This document shows positions 32,108 to 41,581 of a DNA stretch of 64,000 nucleotides, piece after piece. This DNA comes from Begonia masoniana (taxonomy: Eukaryota; Streptophyta; Magnoliopsida; Cucurbitales; Begoniaceae). Where the stretch lies: contig CM039502.1 in assembly GCA_022432975.1 (NCBI GenBank), positions 21,849,228-21,913,227 of the forward strand, given 5' to 3'. A program made the position numbers and the translations under genes. Every line of letters begins with the position of its first letter. The stretch's first letter is position 1. The notes beneath the pieces were generated by a model, which was not told the origin of the DNA, did no database searches, and saw nothing but the letters and a program-made list of their open reading frames with translations.

Positions 32108-32526
32108 TGTGATGACCCGAATGAACACATATGAGGAGGAACCACCTAGTGCTCCGCGAATCCCGAGTGGGACTTGGGCCGGAGGGTGACGTGCTGGGTT
32201 AAAACTCTGCGGATCCTGGGTTGGACTTGGGCCGGAGGGTTTGGTCATAGAAAGATGGGTCGTCACAGTCCCACATCGCTTAGGGAAGTATGTGGAAATG
32301 AAACATATGTAAAGAGACCATCCCAAGATAGCAAGAAGCGTTTTGGAGCACAATTGGCAACGGATCCCATAAGAACTCCGAAGTTAAAAGTGCTTCGGCG
32401 AGAGCAATTCCAGGTTTGGTGACCTTCTGGGAAGTTCTTGCCAAACAAAGCCGTGAGGGGAGGATATTGGGCTGCGGTCCAATCCCCAGAGCCGACAATA
32501 TCTTGCTGGGAATTGGGGTCGTTACA
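32108..32526 (+). mobile_element. Solo Cassandra LTR (419 bp) with 5S-like region, TSD TATAT
   Basis: TGTGATGACCC to GGGGTCGTTACA, flanked by TATAT at 32103-32107 and 32527-32531. Cassandra is a non-coding TRIM whose LTR carries a 5S rRNA-like sequence with RNA polymerase III control elements. This copy is longer than the 377-bp LTRs elsewhere in the window because GACTTGGGCCGGAGGGT is duplicated near its start. Confidence 0.93.
32361..32440 (+). other. 5S rRNA-like segment in Cassandra LTR
   Basis: GGATCCCATAAGAACTCCGA, then AGTGCTTCGGCGAGAG (box A/IE-like) and GGTGACCTTCTGGGAAGTTC (box C-like) match the 3' two-thirds of plant 5S rRNA in order and spacing. It is not a 5S gene, since the ends differ. 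Confidence 0.88.
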
Positions 32527-32531
32527 TATAT

Positions 32532-33014
32532 GTAGAGTTGATCATAATCGATATGAAAGGGTACGAAGTCATTTTAGGGATGAATTGGTTATTCAGACAT
32601 TACGCCACAATAAGTTGTAGGACTGGATTAGTTGAATTCCGACCCCCGAATGGAGACTGGTATTCTTTTTAAGTCATTCCAAAAACAAGCAAGATGCCGA
32701 TTATATCCTCGTTGGATGCTCAGCAGTTATTGAAGAATGGATGTGTGGGTTATCTAGCTAGTGTAATTGATGTATGAGAAAAGGATAAGCTAAAACTCCA
32801 AGACATTCCTATTGAATTTGTGATCGATACGTACCCTGAAGCCTCGCCAGTGTCTAAGAATCCCTATCGTACGGCACCCGTTGAACTGAAGGAACTAAAA
32901 ACTCAGTTACAAGAGTTGGTAGACAAGGATTTCGTGCGCCCTAGTTGTTCTCCATGGGGTGCACCTGTTTTATTTGTCAAAAAGAAGGACGGGTCCCTCA
33001 GAATGTGCATAGAT
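32532..33014 (+). pseudogene. Element G protease end and RT start
   Basis: Reads DMKGYEVILGMNWLFRHYATI (protease block 2), a TAA, a linker LDAQQLLKNGCVGYLASVIDV then TGA, then the RT start (32820-33014): [17 protein letters not shown] and [16 protein letters not shown]. The frame is interrupted by the MITE at 33015. Confidence 0.87.
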
Positions 33015-33610
33015 TAGGGGTGTGCAAAACCGGTTTCGGTTCGGTTTTGGGGAGGAACCGAACCGAACCAATCGGTTTCGGTTTCGGATTTACCGAACCG
33101 AAATTGATATTTTAACATACCAAAACCGAATCGGAACCGAACCGAAAGTTTCGATTCGTTCCCGGTTCGGTTTTGGTTCTACAACTTATTTTCTAAAAAT
33201 TTAAATAATGTAAATTTAAATTGGAGGAGATAAAAAACAATTAGATATATAGTCAAATATAAGAAAAAAAATGTATTAGAAGAATAATAAATGAAAAGTA
33301 AAGTTAAAATTACAATAAATCCTTTTAGGAAATAAAAGTAATATCATAACAAAAGCAATTTTAATTATTAAAAAGATTCTTTATTTTTTATTATTATTTT
33401 TTTAATAATTAAAATTCCTTTGTGCAAAACTGGTTCGGTTTGGTTTGTATCGGTTTTGACCAATCCAAACCAAAAACCGAACCTAATTAAGCGGTTCTTA
33501 TAAAATGAAACCGAAGATCGGTTTCCAAATGGTCAAAACAGATCTGAACCGAACCTATTTCACCGGTTCTGGTTCGGTTCATCGGTTCTGGTTCGGTTTG
33601 CACACCCCTA
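33015..33610. mobile_element. hAT-type MITE (596 bp), TIR TAGGGGTGTGCAAA, 8-bp TSD
   Basis: Perfect 14-bp terminal inverted repeats TAGGGGTGTGCAAA / TTTGCACACCCCTA with 8-bp duplications GCATAGAT (33007-33014, 33611-33618). Subterminal regions are rich in CGGTTCGGTT / AACCGAACC words and the centre is AT-rich. There is no transposase. The 8-bp duplication and TA-G start are hAT hallmarks; it would need a hAT transposase in trans. It cuts the RT of element G between the Asp and Tyr codons of CIDYREL. Confidence 0.93.
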
Positions 33611-33618
33611 GCATAGAT

Positions 33619-33684
33619 TACAGGGAGTTGAACAAACTGACAATCAAGAATACATACCCCTTGCCCCGAATCGATGACCTGTTT
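33619..33684 (+). pseudogene. Element G RT continuation, cut by element I
   Basis: [22 protein letters not shown] in the same frame as before the MITE. It ends at the LTR of element I; nothing more of G is found. Confidence 0.88.
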
Positions 33685-34019
33685 TGTCACGACCCCGTTA
33701 AGGGCCGAGACTAATTCATATTTTCGTGGAACTTTCACTTACAATATTCTCTCTGCACACATTTTTTTTTTAGAAAGAACTTTAAACCATTGTCATATCT
33801 GACAAAACTAACTCTTCAACACTCGACTCATTCAATACACTGTCGGCATAACTAGTCGCAGAGCAGAGCGACTAAACTCAGACATTGATTTCATAACACG
33901 ATCGGGCGGAAGGAAGGTGCCCTCAGACCTCACAACTTCATCGTTCGCGGGGCTGCATAGATTTGCAAACATCCACTGATCAACATGTGTATCCCACGTG
34001 CCACACTAAACTTAATCCG

Positions 34020-34545
34020 ATCGCTAACGACAAAACTTATATACACTCATCTGATAAAATAGACAACATCATCTGATAGGATAAACAACATCATCCGATT
34101 GACATGCGTATCTCAAATGACACATTAAGACTCCATCCGATCGCTAGACGACAAAATTTATATACACTCATCCGATGAAATAAACAGCATCATTCGATCA
34201 TAAAACGACATAGTTTAAACTACTCCTGCCGATGACGTCAGCCGGATGATTTACTCATCCGATCAAAACAATACTACTTACATCATCCGATTACTCATCT
34301 TTACTCACATCATCCGATCACAAAACGACAAAGTTTAAACTACTTCTGCCGATGACGTCAGCCGGATGATTTTCTCATCCGATCAAAACAACACTACTCA
34401 CATCATCCGATTACTCATCTTTACTTACATCATCCGATCACAAAATGACAAAGTTTAAACTACACCTGCCGATGACGTCAGCCGGATGATTTACTTATCC
34501 GATCAAAACAACATCACTCCCATCATCCGATAGACTTTACCCTAA
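34020..34545. repeat. Array of CATCCGAT and CTGCCGATGACGTCAGCCGG units in LTR I
   Basis: Three ~120-bp units each with GCCGATGACGTCAGCCGGAT, CTCATCCGATCAAAACAA, CATCATCCGATTACTCATC and ATCCGATCACAAAACGACAA. TGACGTCA lies about 34229, 34350 and 34470. Confidence 0.88.
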
Positions 34546-35039
34546 AGATAGGAACCTTAACTTATTAAACGACTTCTACCGACAGAAAACATCCATCGGT
34601 GGGCAAACACCTTTGACATTTACCATAGAGGACATCCAAATTTTTACACACTCTCATCTTCACAATATAATCCTGCTCTGACTTAAACATAAACTCAATC
34701 TGAGTATACATAGCGGAAGACTTCATTAAAACAGACCATCACATATATATAAATTCTCAAAATCATTCCCGAGCTCAGAAGCTAAAACAGGTAAATGACG
34801 CTCTTAATAGAAATCTCATCCTACTTAGAAATTGTATGAGTCATATTCTAATATCTAATGACATGAGAAAACTCATCCTACTTTAACCTCAGTTTTCGTA
34901 ATTCTTACTGACAACACATGGGCAGTAACCACGGGGCATAATCGCCTTTTCCAGACACGCACTGTCACCCTGAGCACATCCAGCAACCAGCCTTAGACTT
35001 CCTCATTGAATTTGGAATCCTCACCTGTTAATTCTTCAC

Positions 35040-36005
35040 CTACATCATAAGGTTTAAACTATAAGCCTAATACTTAGTAAGGAATGCAATGCTAACACAT
35101 ATGCACGAATGCATAGTTTAAAGAAAACACATGCTCATGAATCTTTTCTTATTCTTGTTCATATTCATATTCATCGTTTAATTCATCATTCATATTCATC
35201 ATTTACATTGTATGGATTAAGAGAGGATTTGTGCCGGTAAAGGGGGTTCGACAGTGAAAGTGTACATAGTCCCTTACGGGTCGTATTCTTGGTCCCTCTT
35301 TTGGACAGTGACATACGCCAAACCGCCCTCAACCCTCTCATAATCCATGTTGCATAGGTTTCATATTCATATTTTGTTCATGAAAGAAAACATGCACTTA
35401 AAATACTTTCATATGCTTGATAAACATTCGTGATGCATGAGTAGGGATACTCTTAGTTCATTATTCTTCTGAACAGGTCATACATCTAACAAGGATCATT
35501 CTTACAGTTCAAGTATCGTAACTAACAGACAAAAGCTTAGATAATCTTTAAACATCAAAAATCAGTTTCTAACTAGTACCCTCGTGATGTAGGGCCCTAA
35601 TGGCCGGGTATCCTACACATTCACTTACCTGGTTTCCTTAGCAATCTGGAGCACTTCTCTGCAATCTTCTTCACCTAGAACATTTCACATTATGGAGTTA
35701 AACAAAATCCTAAAAGTCTTAACCAATAGTTATCCTAGAATCTAACACATTTGTACTTCTAGTTTCTCTAGTCAACACCTTGTGTGCGTGGATTCAGATT
35801 CCAGGTCCTAAATAATCGGATTCAACCTAGCAGCTGTACACAGTCGATTATCTTAATGTCCAGATTCGAATCAGAAATGCCATTACTAAATGCGAATTAA
35901 AATGTCACTAAAATAACTCTGCCATTAAAGAATCCGAAACTACAGAGCTTAGCTGAAAAACAGAGCTCAAAATGGTTAACCAGCTACTACATTGTCGACT
36001 CTTAC
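35040..36005 (-). other. Predicted two-intron leader of LTR I (microexon 35629-35674)
   Basis: Minus reading: donor CTAG|GTAAGA at 36005; acceptor TTCTAG next to 35674; 46-nt microexon; donor CCAG|GTAAGTG at 35628; hairpin GGCC-ATTAG-GGCC (about 35605-35592); arm CTACATCA (35592-35585); branch-like CTTACTAAGTATTAGG; acceptor arm TGATGTAG (35047-35040). 8-nt perfect pairing. Confidence 0.58.
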
Positions 36006-36314
36006 CTAGGGTGTGAATTCGTCGGGGTGGAAACTGAAGAATCGGTCGCCGAAAAGAGCTGTAGCTGGCAGGGAGAGAGAGAGCTCTGAAGAAGAGAGAA
36101 ATCGCCGAGAGTGAATGTGTCGGCTACAGTGAGGTTTTAGTGAGGTTTAAAGTTTCCATTTTCTATATATATTAACTAAAATCCAACTTAATTACAAACT
36201 TGCCACCCAACCTAGTTTCACTCAACTTGTAATAAATATGTCTTGACATTAAATTTAAAATCATAAAGATTAATAAAAAGAAAATCACCTGGTCGAGATT
36301 GTTGGGGTGTCACA

Positions 36315-36327
36315 TCCACCCCTCCTT
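36315..36327 (-). other. Polypurine tract of element I
   Basis: Minus strand AAGGAGGGGTGGA directly before the 3' LTR start TGTGACACCCC. Confidence 0.8.
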
Positions 36328-36352
36328 AAACAAAATTTTTGTCCTCGAAAAT

Positions 36353-37549
36353 TGATCAAACAAAGAGCTCTGGATATTTGTCCAACATGTCCTGCTGCAC
36401 TCCCAAGTGGCTTCTTCAATGCCATGATTCGTCTACAAAACTTTTACCAGTGGGATCTCTTTGTTCCGCAGAGTCTTAGTTGTAGATTCTATAATCCTTA
36501 CAGGTTTCTCTTCATACATTAGTGTCGGCTCGATATTGATTTCAGTTGGTTCAACAACATGTGTCGGATCATATATACATTTCCTTAACATTGACACATG
36601 AAAGACATTATGAACCTTATCCAATGTTTGAGGTAATTGTAATCTATAAGCTGTACTGCCAATTCTGGCCAGGACAGGGAATGGTGCAATGAACCGTGGA
36701 TTAAGTTTTCCCTTCTTGCCAAATCTTAAAACTCCCTTAAACGGTGAAATTCTTAGGAACACTTCATATCCAACGGCAAACTCAAGATCTCTTCTTTTTT
36801 GGTCTGCATAACTCTTCTGTCGACTTTGAGCAGTCATCATCCTCTTCCTAATCGTGGCAATCTTATCTGACATCTGCTGCAAAATCTCGGGTCCTAGGAG
36901 TTTTGCTTCACCAACTTCGTCCCAATATAAAGGTGATCTACATTTTCTGCCATACAGTGCTTCATACAGTGCCATACCGATGGTGGACTGGTAACTGTTG
37001 TTGTAGGAGAATTCAACCAATGGTAGACATCGACTCCAAAATGTCTAGAAATCTAACACACATGCTCTCAACATATCCTCGAGTATCTGAATAGTCCTCT
37101 CAGATTGCCCATCAGTCTGCAGGTGGAAGGTAGTGCTAAAGGATAACTTTGTACCTAGCGTGCCTTGTAAACTTTTCCAAAAGCGTGAGGTGAACCTAGG
37201 ATCACGATCGGAGACAATAGATACTGGAATACCATGTAATCTGATGATTTCCTGAACATATAGGTTAGTTAGCTGGTCCAACGTGTAAGTTGTCCTTACT
37301 GGTAGGAAATGAGCTGACTTCGTCATTCTGTCAATTACAACCCAAACGCTATCATGCCTTTTAGTTGTCCTAGGCAGTCCCACAACAAAATCCATGGCAA
37401 TATGTTCCCACTTCCATTCGGGGATTGGTAAGGGTTGAAGGGTACCACCTGGACATTGATGCTCTGCCTTAACTTGTTGGCAAACCAAACATGATTCCAC
37501 ATACTTAGCAATGTCCCTCTTCAAGTTTGGCCACCAGTAAACTAACTTC
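36353..37549 (-). pseudogene. Element I integrase, degraded
   Basis: From the right: YWWPNLK, the zinc finger second half [11 protein letters not shown], core MDFVVGLP, SDRDPRFTS and TDGQSERT with Asp, Asp and Glu in place. A TAG at about 37047-37045 interrupts it. The next stretch (36433-37020) has YNNSYQSTIGMA, NPRFIAPFPVL and ends KVL with a TAG replacing Trp. The chromodomain-like HGIEEATWE can be read beyond the stop. The N-terminal side breaks at 37549 inside the zinc finger. Confidence 0.87.
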
Positions 37550-38905
37550 AAGAGAATGTTGAACCAATGCTGAACCGGCTGAACCAAGGAGAACAAAACT
37601 TGAGCTGGATGAACCAAGGCCAAAAGGGAGCTGAACCAAGGTAAATTAAAGATGAACCAAACTGCAATAGGGCTGAACCGGTCTGGAGACAATCATCAGC
37701 GGACCAAACCGCCAGCATTCGGCTTCGCTGCCAACGGCTCTTTTTCTAGCCGTTGCCGATGCCTTCTGCAGAAGCTTTTCTCCTCCCTTCTTCATCGTTT
37801 TCTTCTGTGTATTTAAGCCTCCCTCCACCTCTGTAATTTGGTTAGCCAGTACATCGACTATTTGGAAATCGCAGAAGAGTTTTCTTCTATTTTTTAGTTC
37901 CCCCGAGAGGTTCTCTGGTGCGTAGCCGGCGTTCGTTGCTTGAAGGCTTCACTGAATTGCTCCCGAGTTTTGGATGCTCGGAGTAGCTCTTATTCCTCTC
38001 CCTCTCGTCGCTCATTCTTGAGTTGGCAGTGAGGCGAAGCTGGATGAAATCCTGTTCCCGATGCTGTGAAATCGTCCCTCACAAGGATGAGTTTCTCACC
38101 CGAAGCCTTGTAGCTTCTGGGCCAGCCATGGGTTCCCTCTCCATTCACTGTCGGCTGCCTCTGAGGGAGAAGCAACGAATGGCAAGGCCATTTCCCTTTT
38201 GCTGGAGCTCTTCTTCAAGAAGCAGAGCTTCTATCTTTGGCGACAACCTTCGCCCAAAAAACTGGCAAGGGCCCCTTCCAATCTCTGGCGTTCTTGCAGG
38301 TAATGCTCGGTCTTCTCTGGCCAAGAATCCTGCACACCCATTTCATTTAAAGCATGTTTCTTTTATGGTTTCTCTCCTTTGTTTTACCCTATTTTTCGTC
38401 TGCTTTGAGGTGTTTTTCGAGCACCGATCTGTTGTTGCATTTTAAGTTTTCTGCTTGCATGTTTCTCTACCCATTTGTAGACCCGTAGCTCATCAATTAT
38501 GTTTGCATTCCTGCACTTACGTTGCAATAACATCTAATTTGAAACATAGAATCTCCACTATCTATTGAAATTTCACCTCCAGCAATTTGACTATCTAGAG
38601 TGCTCGATGTTTGTCCATTTCTACACCTCCTCATCCTTCTTTCCTATACTTTCTGTTTGCTCAAAACAAAAGTAGAAAATAAAATAATGATAAAAAGAAT
38701 TCACCATCAGAATAATAAGAGCAGAAAATTCACCACCAAACTCATTGTCAAAATCAAAGTAAATTTTATCTGAAAAAAATTAAAACACCGAACTACAGCA
38801 ACGAAGTTCAGAAACCCTATCTTTTTAAGAACAACTATTGGTTCAGATTTCAGACTTCAAAAACAAAGAATTTCGGCAATTACATGAAGCAAATTTCTTC
38901 ATAAG
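37550..38905. other. Unassigned sequence with promoter-like features
   Basis: Starts abruptly in the integrase of I with GTTGAACC/GCTGAACC word repeats (37555-37680). A TATTTAAG box (37808-37815), CT-rich stretches and a plus-strand ORF of 140 codons (38023-38445) with no motif I recognise follow. It could be a copia-type or other LTR, because a TGTTGAACC-like start is near 37557 (minus strand view GGTTCAACA), but I find no second edge. 38450-38905 is AT-rich with no gene. Confidence 0.4.
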
Positions 38906-38990
38906 TGTAACAACCCCGTTTCCCAGCAAGATATTGTCCGCTCTGGGGAATGGGCCGTAACCCAATATCCTCCCTTCACGGCTTTGTTTG

Positions 38991-39070
38991 GCGAGAACTT
39001 CCCAGAAGGTCACCAAACCTGGAATTGCTCTCGCCGAAGCACTTTTAACTTCGGAGTTCTTATGGGATCC
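38991..39070 (-). other. 5S rRNA-like segment, left LTR of Cassandra
   Basis: Minus strand: GGATCCCATAAGAACTCCGA, AGTGCTTCGGCGAGAG and GGTGACCTTCTGGGAAGTTC in order. Confidence 0.88.
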
Positions 39071-39440
39071 GTTGCCAATTGTGCTCCAAAATGCGTCTTG
39101 CTATCTTGGGAGGATCTCTTTACATATGTTTCATTTCTACATACTTCCCCAAGCGATGTGGGATTGTGACGACCCTTTTTTTACGACCTGTCACCTTCCG
39201 TTTCGCCCGCGCGGACGTACTGCCATCCGGGTTCCGGTTCGTGTAGCCAACGTACCCATACGTGCATATTCGGGTCATCACAATCACCCCCCCTCGGGGG
39301 CCCAACATCCTTGTTGGCCACATTTTCGATTGGGTACAAGCTCTGATACCATTTGTAACGACCCTTTTTCCCAGCAAGATATTGTCCGCTCTGGGGATTG
39401 GGCCGCAACCCAATATCCTCCCCTTACGGCTTTGTTTGGC

Positions 39441-39517
39441 AAGAACTTCCCGGAAGGTCACCCAACCTGGAATTGCTCTAGCCGAAGCACTTTTAACTTC
39501 GGAGTTCTTATGAGATC
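39441..39517 (-). other. 5S rRNA-like segment, right LTR of Cassandra
   Basis: Same as the left copy with a few changes (GATCTCATAAGAACTCCGA, AGTGCTTCGGCTAGAG). Confidence 0.87.
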
Positions 39518-39735
39518 TGTTACCAATCGTGCTCCAAAACGCGTCTTGCTATGTTGGAAGGGTCTCTTTACATATATTTCATTTCCACATACATCCCCAA
39601 GCGATGTGGGATTGTGACGACCCCTTTTTTACGACCTGACACCTTCCGGTTCACCCGCGCAGACGTACCGCCATCCGGGTTCCGGTTCGTGCAGCCATTG
39701 TACACATACTTACGCATCCGGGTCAACACAATAAG

Positions 39736-40434
39736 CATGAAAAAGTTTTACCTTCCCTTCGTTAGTCGAACGGTGAGCAATCTGTCAACTGTCGTCTGGC
39801 GACTGGCGAGAAAGAATCGAGCGCGAGCGAGGCGTGGGTCTCGGGATAGAGAGAGAGAGCGAGGCAAAACAGAGGGGAAAGACAGGCGAGCTGAAGGTTT
39901 CATGTTTCTGGAACTCAGAAAGGAGAGAGGGAAGACAAACTAATAGGATTTAAAAAAAAAAACCAGAGTGGAATTAGCCGAACTGGTCCGGTTATGACTC
40001 CATGCAGGGACATTTTGGGAAGAAAAAATGAACACGTGAAAAAAATGTGACTTTTCAACTGAAAATGTGACGGTAGGGGCAATATTGCCCATTATCAAAG
40101 TATTAAGGTTGTTCTTGCCCATTATCCAAGTTGACAGTGTAAATTGCCAATTTTACCTAGTTGTAGGGGCCAAATTGCACTTTACCCTTTAATTTATGTT
40201 TATTTATTTAAATATTTCTATTATTTTTTTGTCGATTACCGACACCTTTTTTCTCGATTAGCGTACTCTCCACGTTTAACTTTTGTATAGGATTTTATTT
40301 GTACGTGAGCTTGATAAGATCTTACCATGGAATTTTTGTCCCAAGATTGCCAGAGAAAGTTTGAGCAGGATATGCAAAAATGCTTAATAAACTTTTGCAT
40401 GAATGTAGACTTTAGAGGTTGGGAGTCGTTGGAC
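39736..40434. other. Non-coding, nothing firmly recognised
   Basis: A GA-rich stretch (39850-39930) is followed by AT-rich DNA. The words TAGGGGCAATATTGCCCAT and GGGGCCAAATTGCACTTTAC (40073-40190) look like the end of some repeat, but no partner or duplication was found. A short ATG frame (40327) runs into the N gap and cannot be judged. Confidence 0.4.
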
Positions 40435-40534
40435 NNNNNNNNNNNNNNNNNNNNNNNNNNNNNNNNNNNNNNNNNNNNNNNNNNNNNNNNNNNNNNNNNN
40501 NNNNNNNNNNNNNNNNNNNNNNNNNNNNNNNNNN
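40435..40534. other. Assembly gap (100 N)
   Basis: Exactly 100 N, the usual placeholder for a gap of unknown size. Distances across it are not real, and frames spanning it are meaningless. Confidence 0.98.
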
Positions 40535-41581
40535 ATTGCCTTTTTGTGGCTGTGTTTTTATTTCTTCCCTCGGTGAGTGAAATCCGAAGTCCTGAGTGAG
40601 CCTTTGTTCTACTTTGTGAGAGTTCAAAGTAGATGCAATCCTTTATTGCAACCTTCCTTCAAGCTTCCTTGCCATGGGACTCCAGCCAGGTTTGTTTAAT
40701 CCTCTCAATACAAGTTGGAAGTGCCCCCTTTCAAGAGAGATGCAAAAAAAGAGATTGATGAAAAATAGTGTAAACATTAGTTTGTTAACAAAATTAATGT
40801 AAAGGCCAACTCGTCGCTATTCTTATAGATTAAGAGTTTTTCTGAAACTTAAACCTTAATTTAATTATGAGAAATATAAGTGAATAATATTATCTTTACT
40901 TTCTTATCTTATTGTCTAAATATTTGTTGAAGTAATAAATAATAATTTATATAATAAATTATTAATAGTTAATTGTATTAATGATTATTTGATAATTAAT
41001 AACTATATTTAGAAAATACAATAAAAAATAAAGATACGTAAGACAAAAAAAAACAACTGCCTCGTGGATTAGCGTGGGGATTGATTAGTAAAATTTGAAT
41101 TAAAGTAATTAATCTTAATTATCTAAAAGATGGAGCGTTTGAGATTCGAGCCTGGCCCGTGACCCAATAATGCCCACTTCGTTCACATTTTGAAATGCTT
41201 AATCTCTTAATTATTCTACTAATTACCTTATTTAATCACTCGAGGTTGTTATTAAGTGCTGTTTAATCAGAGATGGTTGTCATTTAAATATTCTTTTATT
41301 ATTATTTTAAAAAATAAAAAATATATCAGTAAATAATCCTCTCTAATCGTACCATGGAAACCGTTGGATTAAGGCTGAACTTTCCCTCGTCGACGGCGGG
41401 GATCAACATACTCTTTCCACGATCCTTCCCCTTTCACTTCTCTTCCCCGACTGGAATTTTCCCTACGTCCTTCGTCTCAGGCCATCGATCATATTTCCAT
41501 ATTTCTTTCCGCTTCTGAATTTCCTCGATTTTATCTTTCCCAGTTTATTGGTATTCCAGGTTTTTTTTAATATCTTCTCCA
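40535..41581. other. AT-rich intergenic DNA and probable promoter/5' UTR of the SNARE gene
   Basis: 40535-41330 is AT-rich without genes. 41390-41580 is CT-rich (TTTCCACGATCCTTCCC, TTTCACTTCTCTTCCCC), typical of a plant 5' UTR just before the ATG at 41582. No clear TATA could be fixed. Confidence 0.45.

Larger units (their letters stand above)
27502..33684 (+). mobile_element. Ty3/gypsy element G, partial, split by four later insertions
   Basis: Plus orientation: short 5' LTR, PBS, gag, protease and RT start. It is interrupted by solo LTR H, a solo Cassandra LTR and a hAT MITE, and ends where element I starts at 33685. Each of the first three insertions has target duplications, and the coding text resumes exactly after each. 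RNase H, integrase and 3' LTR are not in the window. Confidence 0.9.
33685..36314 (-). mobile_element. 3' LTR of element I (2.63 kb)
   Basis: Plus-strand edges TGTCACGACCCC and GGGTGTCACA. In element sense it starts TGTGACACCCC and shares with LTR C the segments ACCAGGTGATTTTC and TTTATTACAAGTTGAGT, so C and I are one family. Contains a dyad array (34020-34540) and a two-intron leader. Confidence 0.9.
33685..37549 (-). mobile_element. Ty3/gypsy element I, 3' part only
   Basis: Minus orientation: 3' LTR (33685-36314), PPT (36315-36327) and integrase (to about 37549). RT, RNase H, gag and 5' LTR should follow to the right but are replaced at 37550 by unrelated sequence, and I do not find them again in the window. 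Confidence 0.85.
38906..39730 (-). mobile_element. Complete Cassandra TRIM (825 bp), TSD ATAAG
   Basis: Two 377-bp LTRs (38906-39282 and 39354-39730), flanked by ATAAG at 38901-38905 and 39731-39735. Minus orientation: PBS TGGTATCAGAGC (39351-39340) beside the right LTR, PPT (G-run, 39283-39300) beside the left LTR, internal region 71 bp. No coding capacity; it would need proteins of another element. ORFs across it are by-products of the LTR sequence. Confidence 0.95.

Noticed and set aside
32361..32440. True 5S rRNA gene
   Set aside because: Only about the 3' two-thirds matches and it lies inside a TSD-flanked Cassandra LTR.
38023..38445. 140-codon ORF as a host gene
   Set aside because: No recognised motif, biased toward Ser/Phe in CT-rich DNA, no supporting splice or homology evidence.
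40327..40627. ORFs spanning 40327-40627 on both strands
   Set aside because: They run through the 100-N gap and are artefacts.
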